A stretch of 11,037 nt of DNA, taken from NCBI GenBank assembly GCA_958447445.1, contig CAUDAE010000061.1, positions 1 through 11,037 on the forward strand, read 5' to 3'. Below, piece after piece: positions 6,299-11,037 of the stretch. The stretch comes from an uncultured Collinsella sp. GTDB taxonomy: Bacteria > Actinomycetota > Coriobacteriia > Coriobacteriales > Coriobacteriaceae. Each line of letters starts with the position of its first letter. Position 1 is the first letter of the stretch. Position numbers and translations under genes: made by a program. A model generated the notes under the pieces. The model made no database searches, was not told where the DNA came from, and was given only the letters and a program-made list of their open reading frames with translations.

Positions 6299-7264
6299 TT
6301 ACTTCAACGAGGCAAGAAGATGCTCAGCGGCACCGATGAGCGGAGCATCGCCCTCCAGAGAACCGATGAGGATCGGCGTGTCCTGAAGCGGATCGAGCGC
6401 CTGGCTGGCATAGCCCTCGTGCACCGAATCCTTCCACGTCTGCGAACGCCAATCGGGACCTTGGTGAATCACGCCACCCGAAAGCACGATGACCTCAGGG
6501 TCCAGGATGTTAGCGAGCGAGCCCAAGCTGGCACCCAGCGCAAAGCCGGCGTCATGGATGACCTCGGTCGCCTTTGCGTCGCCCGCACGGCACAGGTCGT
6601 TCACATCGCGACCGACCGAAGGACGGCTGGGGTCGACGCGACCAAAGCGCTCATCGTACATACGACCAATGGAAGTGCCCGAAGCAACCGACTCCAGATG
6701 GCCGGAACGCCCGCAGGCGCAGGGAATGCCGGCGGCAGCCGAGCACTCGATGTGGCCCATATGACCGGCAGCACCATGGAAGCCCTGCATCACGCGGCCG
6801 TTCTCGACATATGCGCCGCCGATGCCCGTACCGATGCCAAGACACAAGACGGAGAACTTGCCCTTGCCGACGCCCCAGTGGGCCTCGCCCAGAGCATGAG
6901 CCTGCACGTCGCCTACAACGGCAACGGGAAGACCGAGGTCCTCGCGCAGACGCGGCCCCAACTGGACGCCGGACCAGCCGGGCATGATCTCGTTGGCATA
7001 CGCGATGGCGCCCGTCTTGGGATCGACGACGCCGGCAGCACCGATACCGACGCCAAGGACCTCGACATCGGGATTCGCCTCGAGAGCAGCCTTGATGGAC
7101 GCCTCGATACGCTGGAAGACGGCCTCGCCGCCCTCTTGGGCCTCGGTGGGAACCTCGGCCTCAAAAACGGGATGAGGCACGCTACCGTCAGCCGGGTACT
7201 CCATAATGGCGGTCGCAATCTTGGTGCCGCCGATATCAACGGAGCAAATGTACTTGTTCTCCAT
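6299..7264 (-). CDS. nanK: ROK-family sugar kinase, probable N-acetylmannosamine kinase
   Basis: Probably phosphorylates ManNAc with ATP to give ManNAc-6-phosphate, the substrate of the adjacent NanE. The 321-residue length fits ROK kinases. The N-terminal phosphate loop is DIGGTK (10-15). The probable catalytic base is Asp119 in GDVQAHALGE, and the second ATP motif is GIGTGIGG (143-150). The ROK zinc region runs from GH (167-168) to CACGRSGHLE (182-191), with Cys182 and Cys184 present but His189 in the place of the usual third cysteine. DPEVIVLSGGV is at 255-265. The ATG at 7264 has AAGGAG about 7 bases upstream. Substrate assignment rests on position between the lyase-like gene and nanE; ROK sequence alone does not separate ManNAc, GlcNAc and glucose kinases. 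Confidence 0.85.
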   Translation of the reverse strand: MENKYICSVDIGGTKIATAIMEYPADGSVPHPVFEAEVPTEAQEGGEAVFQRIEASIKAALEANPDVEVLGVGIGAAGVVDPKTGAIAYANEIMPGWSGVQLGPRLREDLGLPVAVVGDVQAHALGEAHWGVGKGKFSVLCLGIGTGIGGAYVENGRVMQGFHGAAGHMGHIECSAAAGIPCACGRSGHLESVASGTSIGRMYDERFGRVDPSRPSVGRDVNDLCRAGDAKATEVIHDAGFALGASLGSLANILDPEVIVLSGGVIHQGPDWRSQTWKDSVHEGYASQALDPLQDTPILIGSLEGDAPLIGAAEHLLASLK

Positions 7265-7307
7265 GTCGCTCTCCTTAGGAGATAAAAAACAACTACAGGA
7301 AATGAAG

Positions 7308-7323
7308 GCGGCGTTATCGCCGC
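7308..7323. repeat. Small perfect hairpin upstream of the ROK kinase gene
   Basis: GCGGCG (7308-7313) and CGCCGC (7318-7323) flank a TTAT loop. On the minus strand it is followed by CTTCATTTCC, and a T6 run occurs only about 18 bases later (7289-7284), so it is a poor terminator. It lies just beyond the long palindrome, in the leader of the kinase gene. Confidence 0.5.
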
Positions 7324-7329
7324 AGCTTG

Positions 7330-7439
7330 GTAAAGGTTTCCCGAGTGCCCGAGGTTGGGGTGAAAGCGGTCGGGCGTTGACCTAATGGGTCACGCTCGAC
7401 CGCTTTCACCCCAAGATCGGGTGCCCGGGGAAGCTTTAC
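7330..7439. repeat. 110-base long imperfect palindrome containing the stop codon of the lyase-like gene
   Basis: Almost the whole segment pairs with itself. The outermost arms are GTAAAG (7330-7335) and CTTTAC (7434-7439). The core arms at 7355-7376 and 7393-7414 match over 22 positions with a single G/T pair. A 5-bp tip TGACC/GGTCA (7378-7382, 7388-7392) closes a 5-base loop, with one bulged T at 7377. About 48 positions pair in total, counting four G/T pairs. The interruptions are the bulge, one 2x2 internal loop and two single mismatches. The lyase-like gene's TAA (7438-7436) lies within the terminal arm. It is not followed by a U-tract on the minus strand. It is far longer than an ordinary terminator and resembles a dispersed palindromic repeat or miniature element in architecture. 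Confidence 0.85.
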
Positions 7440-8356
7440 AGGAGACCGTTGTCCTGGAGGACCTTCCTAATCGCCTCGACGTTCTCGCCGGTCATGGCCT
7501 TCACCGGGCGCGGCATGGTCGGGCTGTCGAAGATGCCCATGAGGTTCATAGCGGTCTTGAAGGCGCCGACGCCACCGGCATAGCCCTGGACGCCCGAGGT
7601 GACATCCCAGATGTGCGAAATCTCATTGAGGCGATCCTGCTCGGCCTTGACGGTAGCCCAGTCACCAGCCTGAGCGGCCTTCCACTGACGCACGTAGCCC
7701 TCGGGCTCAACGTTGGCGAGACCCGGGACGGAACCGTCGGCGCCACCGAGGTAGGCGCCGTCGACAACAACCTCGTGACCGGTGAGAATGCTCATCGGGT
7801 GGCCGTTCTTCTCGTTCTCCTGAACGAGGTAGCGGAACGAGATGTCATCACCGGAGGAATCCTTGACGCCAGCAAGGACGCCCTCGGCGCCGAGCTTGGC
7901 AAGGAGCTTCCAGGGGAGTTTGGTGTGAACGCAGACGGGAATGTCATAGGCAAAGATGGGCAGGTCGAGTTCCTCGTGCAGGATGCGGAAATGCTCCTCG
8001 ACCTCGGTCATGCCCTGCAGGGCATAGAACGGGCAGGTGGCGACAAGCGCATCGGCGCCCAGCTCCTGAGCGACCTTGCCGTGCTCGATCATGCGCCCGG
8101 TCTCGGTATCGATGATGCCGACCAGACCAGGCACGCGGTGGTCGACGATACGGACGGCCTCGGCGATAATCTGGCGACGGCGCTCGTCGGTGGAGAAGAC
8201 GACCTCGCCCGAGGATCCCAGGAAGAACAGTCCATCGACGCCGGCGTCGATCATGCGGTTGATGCTGCGCTCAAAGGAGACAACATCGAGCTGGTGATCT
8301 TCGGTATCGGGAACAACGACGGGAGGGATAACGCCGGTGAATTTCTGAGTTGCCAC
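7436..8356 (-). CDS. nanA: DapA/NanA-superfamily class I aldolase, probable N-acetylneuraminate lyase
   Basis: Likely cleaves N-acetylneuraminate to ManNAc and pyruvate through a lysine Schiff base. With the GTG start the product has 306 residues, a normal family length. GSSGE (47-51) is the superfamily pyruvate-binding motif. Tyr137 lies in FAYDIP, and the Schiff-base Lys165 in LAGVKDSSGD. The barrel end has GGADGSVPGLANVEPE (204-219). The arginine that follows the tyrosine motif in true dihydrodipicolinate synthases (YNVPGRT) is missing; the segment YDIPVCVHTKL is closer to the lyase pattern YNIPALSGVKL. The GTG at 8356-8354 is chosen because AAGGAG lies 6 bases upstream; the frame continues upstream without family similarity. 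Placement before a ROK kinase gene and nanE supports the lyase role. A different 2-keto-3-deoxy-acid aldolase is the main alternative. Confidence 0.82.
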   Translation of the reverse strand: MATQKFTGVIPPVVVPDTEDHQLDVVSFERSINRMIDAGVDGLFFLGSSGEVVFSTDERRRQIIAEAVRIVDHRVPGLVGIIDTETGRMIEHGKVAQELGADALVATCPFYALQGMTEVEEHFRILHEELDLPIFAYDIPVCVHTKLPWKLLAKLGAEGVLAGVKDSSGDDISFRYLVQENEKNGHPMSILTGHEVVVDGAYLGGADGSVPGLANVEPEGYVRQWKAAQAGDWATVKAEQDRLNEISHIWDVTSGVQGYAGGVGAFKTAMNLMGIFDSPTMPRPVKAMTGENVEAIRKVLQDNGLL

Positions 8357-8379
8357 AAGAATCTCCTTAGTTGTCTGGC

Positions 8380-8398
8380 GGGCGGCCCTATGCCGCCC
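8380..8398. repeat. Perfect 7-bp hairpin between the esterase-like gene and the lyase-like gene
   Basis: GGGCGGC (8380-8386) and GCCGCCC (8392-8398) flank a 5-base loop. It lies 26 bases downstream of the esterase-like stop codon and about 12 bases upstream of the AAGGAG of the lyase-like gene. There is no U-tract in the minus-strand direction. It occupies most of a 68-base intercistronic gap in which I see no promoter. Confidence 0.6.
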
Positions 8399-8424
8399 AC
8401 TCTTGTTGGCAGTGTCCAGGCCGT

Positions 8425-9276
8425 CTAGGCCAAAGAACACGGGTAGAACGTTTGGTTAAAGAAGTCGACGACTTCGTTTTCGAACGCATTGATGCGCTCG
8501 TGAGCGTATTTGGCATAGATGATATGCCTCCGGTCACACTCAAGACCGTTGAATACAGCAAACTGGCCCTTGGGGTCGCTCGCGGCATCCATGAGCGATG
8601 TGCCCATGAGCACCGATCCGCGCACCCGAGACGGCAGCGTCTCAAGGCCACCGGGAATTGGATTGGCAACCGCCGTGCAGGCAAGGCCACACTTATCCAA
8701 GGCGGAGACCGCCAAAGCGACACCGCCACCAAGGCCCTCGCCCCATGCAAAGATGCGGTCGGGGTCCATGCCATCAAGATTGCGCGCCACCTTCGCCAGC
8801 GCGCAACCCCAACGGACGCGCTCGACAAAAGCGGGCGAAGAAATCCCCCGCTGCAGGTCGTCCGCACCAGCAACATCGTCATCCAGCGCGAGGACGGCAT
8901 ACCCCATGGCGGCAAATCTCGTCATGTGATGCCAGCCGCGCACAGGCCGATCGATGTCGTGGAACATCAGGCACAGCGGCACGCGCTCAGATACTCGGGC
9001 ACGACCGACAGGCTCGATCAAACGAGCGTGAATCGCATCGTCACCGAGCTCAAAGGAGACCTCCGAGTAACGGGCGCAGGGGTTAACAAAGTCAATCGCC
9101 GTAATGGCCAGGCCTTGAATCTCAAGATTCGAAGCGCATGTCTCTAAATCAGAAACATCTGCTTGGACATCACCGCGCCAGTCCCGATATTCTGCGAGCC
9201 TTGACGAAACCGTTCCAGGAATTCCCACAAGCCCGGGGACAATCAGCTCGTCAACATTGCTCTCGCACTTAGACAT
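8425..9276 (-). CDS. Divergent AXE1-like alpha/beta-hydrolase lacking the nucleophilic serine (probable pseudoenzyme)
   Basis: This 283-residue protein aligns by eye with the intact esterase encoded just upstream, so it is probably a diverged tandem copy. Shared landmarks are FAAMGYAVLALD (121-132), DPDRIFAWGEGLGGGVALA (171-189) and the C-terminal GQFAVFNGLECDRRH with YAHERI. The nucleophile elbow is GEGLGGG, with Gly181 in the place of serine. Asp230 and His259 appear to be retained. The oxyanion-side HGYPG is replaced by HDIDR, and the PGQGG loop is gone. About 40 residues between the elbow and the aspartate, which carry helices near the active site in the family, are missing in frame. The start overlaps the upstream esterase stop by 8 bases (ATGTCTAA) with GGGGAGG 3 bases before it, so the proteins are made together. 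Function unknown; a regulatory or structural partner of the active esterase is one possibility, a decaying duplicate another. Confidence 0.8.
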   Translation of the reverse strand: MSKCESNVDELIVPGLVGIPGTVSSRLAEYRDWRGDVQADVSDLETCASNLEIQGLAITAIDFVNPCARYSEVSFELGDDAIHARLIEPVGRARVSERVPLCLMFHDIDRPVRGWHHMTRFAAMGYAVLALDDDVAGADDLQRGISSPAFVERVRWGCALAKVARNLDGMDPDRIFAWGEGLGGGVALAVSALDKCGLACTAVANPIPGGLETLPSRVRGSVLMGTSLMDAASDPKGQFAVFNGLECDRRHIIYAKYAHERINAFENEVVDFFNQTFYPCSLA

Positions 9277-10246
9277 GAGCCTCCCCTCCCTTGCAGAAAA
9301 ACGGAATGATCAGATCGTCAAAATCCTGAATCTCCTCGTGGCCAAAGCCTTCAAAGAACTCATGACGCTTTTCGCAGGTCAGGTTGTTATAGACCGCAAA
9401 CTGCGTCGCTGGCGGACAGACGATATCGGCTGTGCCGGTGCCAAACAGCACGGGGCATTTGACCATAGGGCCAAAGTTCTTGGAATCGAAGTGCGCCAGC
9501 TTGGCATAGGCTTCGTCAATACGAGTCGAGTCCTCATCAAACCAGCGAGACCAATAGCGCAGGCCCTCGTAGGCAATGTCGTCGGCATCCAAATCCCAGA
9601 CCAGGCGGAAATCTGACAGGAAGGGATAGAGGATGGCGGCGCGATTGATAAGCTCGCTGTTAAGCGCACAGGTCGCAATGCCCAAACCGCCGCCCTGCGA
9701 CGCGCCGTTCACAAACACACGCGCAAGATCGATGCCCTCGAGCTCGCGAACGATGCGGCACAGGATTCGAATATCTTGGTGTAAGCGGACATAGGAGAGG
9801 TTGGCAGGGTCGCCGTCGATACCGGCGACGATATGCCCGGCAACCGTTGTGCCCTCAAATCCACCAATGTCCTCGGAGGGACCTCCTTGGCCGGGGCAGT
9901 CGAGGGCGATGAGTGCCATGCCCATGCCCGCAAACGACGCCTGCTCAAACCAGCTGCGGCTTGCACCCGGATACCCATGGAACTGAAGTACCAATGGCAC
10001 GGGCTCGTCCGAGACGGGTTTAAGGTACTTGGCATGCAGGCGCGCGCCACACATACCGGTATACCAGAGGTCGAAAAGCTGGCAGGTTGCGGCATCGGCG
10101 ACCGATGCCGTCTCAATCGCATAGTCAAGCCCGACGGCGTCGGCCTCGGCCATGCGATCCTTCCAAAAGAAATCGAAATCTGATGGACGGGGCATGGCGC
10201 CTCGATATTCACCAAATTGATGTTGTAGCTCCTGAGCACTTGGCAT
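9269..10246 (-). CDS. AXE1-family carbohydrate esterase (acetyl xylan esterase / cephalosporin-C deacetylase type)
   Basis: An alpha/beta-hydrolase that removes O-acetyl groups from carbohydrates. Its 325 residues are close to the Bacillus subtilis Cah length. The N-terminal segment ending PRPSDFDFFWKDRM (19-32) matches the family's PKDFSEFWK region. QFHGYPGAS (88-96) and DCPGQGGPSED (116-126) form the oxyanion side. The nucleophile is Ser183 in NGASQGGGLGIA, followed by YPFLSDF (207-213). The acid is Asp274 in GTADIVCPP and the base His303 in FGHEEI, so the triad is complete. No signal peptide is seen, so it should act in the cytoplasm on imported sugars. The ATG at 10246 fits the family N-terminus, though its ribosome site is weak; a TTG at 10261 is an alternative. 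In this context the likely substrate is O-acetylated sialic acid, which is inference. Confidence 0.92.
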   Translation of the reverse strand: MPSAQELQHQFGEYRGAMPRPSDFDFFWKDRMAEADAVGLDYAIETASVADAATCQLFDLWYTGMCGARLHAKYLKPVSDEPVPLVLQFHGYPGASRSWFEQASFAGMGMALIALDCPGQGGPSEDIGGFEGTTVAGHIVAGIDGDPANLSYVRLHQDIRILCRIVRELEGIDLARVFVNGASQGGGLGIATCALNSELINRAAILYPFLSDFRLVWDLDADDIAYEGLRYWSRWFDEDSTRIDEAYAKLAHFDSKNFGPMVKCPVLFGTGTADIVCPPATQFAVYNNLTCEKRHEFFEGFGHEEIQDFDDLIIPFFCKGGEAHV

Positions 10247-10282
10247 GGCTCGTGAACCCAACCTTTCGAAATCGCAACGGAG

Positions 10283-10310
10283 GTGCGCCCGGCAAGGGAA
10301 CCGGGCGCAC
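10283..10310. repeat. Perfect 10-bp hairpin between the ABC ATPase gene and the esterase gene
   Basis: GTGCGCCCGG (10283-10292) and CCGGGCGCAC (10301-10310) flank an 8-base loop. It lies 16 bases past the ABC ATPase stop. On the minus strand it is followed by CTCCGTTGCG, without a U-tract, so it is not a standard intrinsic terminator. It may separate expression of the transporter from the esterase genes by polarity or RNA processing. No promoter is evident in the remaining 36 bases before the esterase start. Confidence 0.7.
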
Positions 10311-10326
10311 GGGAGGGAAAGCGAGG

Positions 10327-11037
10327 CTACTCGCCGAGCTTGGGGTGCAGCAGCGACGGCGCAGCGCCGAGCAGCATCTTGGTGTAGGGGTCCTGGGGGT
10401 GCTGGAAGACCTGCTTGGCCTCGCCCTGCTCGACGATCCTGCCGCCATTCATAACGATGATGTCGTCAGAGATATAGCGGACCGTCTGGATGTCATGGCT
10501 GATGAACACCATGGCCAGGCCGAGCTCCTTCTTAAGGTCGGTCAGCAGGTTCAGAATCTGCGCGCGGACCGAAACGTCCAGAGCCGAGGTGGGCTCGTCG
10601 GCGATGATGGCATCGGGGTTCAGCGACAGGGCACGGGCAATTGCGACGCGCTGACGCTGGCCGCCCGAAAGCTGACCGGGAAGAACCTCGGCGGCGGAGC
10701 TGGGCAGACCGGTGAGCTCCAGGAGCTCCTTGACGCGCTTCTCCTGCTCGGCCTCGGTACCCAGGTTGTGGACGCGCATGGGGTCGAGCAGCTGCTCGCG
10801 AACGACCATGCGGGGATTGAGCGCCGTGGCCGGGTTCTGGAACACGACCGAGATGACGCGACCCATGTGGCGACGGTCCTCGGCGGTACGTTTGGTAACG
10901 TCCTTGCCCTTAAAGTAGACCTTGCCGCTCGTGGGGGCCTGCAGGCCGCACATGACGTTGGCGGTGGTGGACTTACCGCAACCGGACTCGCCGACGATGC
11001 CGATCGTCTGACCGGGCATGAGCTTAATCGTTACACC
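10327..11037 (-). CDS. ABC transporter ATP-binding protein, oligopeptide/dipeptide (OppF/DppF) class, 5' end beyond window
   Basis: Hydrolyses ATP at the inner face of the membrane to power uptake by an extracytoplasmic binding-protein-dependent transporter. The last 236 residues are visible; the reading frame is open to the window edge, so the true start is outside. Visible motifs, numbered from the edge, are Walker A GESGCGKST (16-24), the Q-loop FQNP (66-69), the signature LSGGQRQR (123-130), Walker B with ADEPTSALD (146-154) and the switch His181 in ISHD. The C-terminus HPQDPYTKMLLGAAPSL is typical of the peptide/nickel/opine ATPase class. The permeases and binding protein should lie to the right. 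Its position upstream of sialic-acid genes suggests the substrate may be Neu5Ac, as in SatABCD-type systems of this class, but peptide transport cannot be excluded. Confidence 0.93.
   Translation of the reverse strand, partial: GVTIKLMPGQTIGIVGESGCGKSTTANVMCGLQAPTSGKVYFKGKDVTKRTAEDRRHMGRVISVVFQNPATALNPRMVVREQLLDPMRVHNLGTEAEQEKRVKELLELTGLPSSAAEVLPGQLSGGQRQRVAIARALSLNPDAIIADEPTSALDVSVRAQILNLLTDLKKELGLAMVFISHDIQTVRYISDDIIVMNGGRIVEQGEAKQVFQHPQDPYTKMLLGAAPSLLHPKLGE

Noticed and set aside
7308..7439. Long palindrome plus small hairpin as an ordinary intrinsic terminator of the lyase-like gene
   Set aside because: No U-tract follows either stem on the minus strand within the usual distance; the T6 run lies about 18 bases after the small stem, next to the kinase ribosome site.
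4000..8430. Plus-strand open frames over whiA, rapZ, nanE, the ROK kinase and the lyase-like gene (for example 3995-4942, 5497-6339, 6320-7285, 7385-8428)
   Set aside because: Same reason: shadow frames of well-supported minus-strand genes, without domain-like sequence or ribosome sites.
8425..9276. Frameshifted pseudogene interpretation of the second AXE1-like gene
   Set aside because: Similarity to the intact esterase continues in one frame on both sides of the missing segment, the frame is open over 283 codons, and start and ribosome site are intact; this is in-frame divergence, not a simple frameshift.
1..11037. tRNA, rRNA, CRISPR array, insertion sequence, phage or toxin-antitoxin genes
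   Set aside because: I looked for cloverleaf-like segments, regularly spaced direct repeats, transposase or integrase motifs and small paired genes and saw none; the window is almost fully occupied by metabolic genes.

Overview
The window is a stretch of a moderately GC-rich bacterial chromosome in which every credible gene lies on the minus strand, so the biological reading order runs from the right edge (11037) to the left edge (1). The gene order rapZ-whiA-gap-pgk-tpiA, the arginine in the RapZ P-loop (as I recall it from actinobacterial homologues), and the pairing of a sialic-acid locus with fermentative central metabolism suggest a host-associated actinobacterium, most likely a Coriobacteriia member such as Collinsella. 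That placement is inference from protein style and gene order, not a database match.

Right half (about 5540 to 11037): a sialic-acid (N-acetylneuraminate, Neu5Ac) utilisation block. In transcription order it holds the 3' part of an oligopeptide/dipeptide-class ABC transporter ATPase, an intact AXE1-family (acetyl xylan esterase / cephalosporin-C deacetylase) carbohydrate esterase, a shorter second AXE1-like protein that has lost the nucleophilic serine, an N-acetylneuraminate-lyase-like aldolase with a GTG start, a ROK-family kinase (probable ManNAc kinase) and NanE (ManNAc-6-P 2-epimerase). A coherent model is uptake by the ABC system, removal of O-acetyl groups by the esterase, cleavage to ManNAc and pyruvate, phosphorylation, and epimerisation to GlcNAc-6-P. 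The nagA and nagB genes for later steps are not in this window.

Left half (1 to about 5440): a conserved actinobacterial-style block. rapZ and whiA are 6 bases apart, followed by the lower-glycolysis genes gap, pgk, tpiA and the beginning of gpmI. pgk/tpiA overlap and tpiA/gpmI nearly touch, so these are probably translated in a coupled way. A strong intrinsic terminator lies between gap and pgk, and a -10-like box overlaps its U-tract.

The most notable non-coding structure is a 110-base imperfect palindrome (7330-7439) that contains the stop codon of the lyase-like gene. Simpler perfect hairpins without U-tracts lie in most of the other untranslated junctions of the sialic-acid block, and a terminator-like hairpin abuts the rapZ ribosome-binding site. 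There is no tRNA, rRNA, CRISPR array, insertion sequence or phage gene that I can see. No gap between genes exceeds 300 bases. Most of the window is ordinary metabolism. The parts worth a second look are the esterase/pseudo-esterase pair, the long palindrome and the leader of rapZ.
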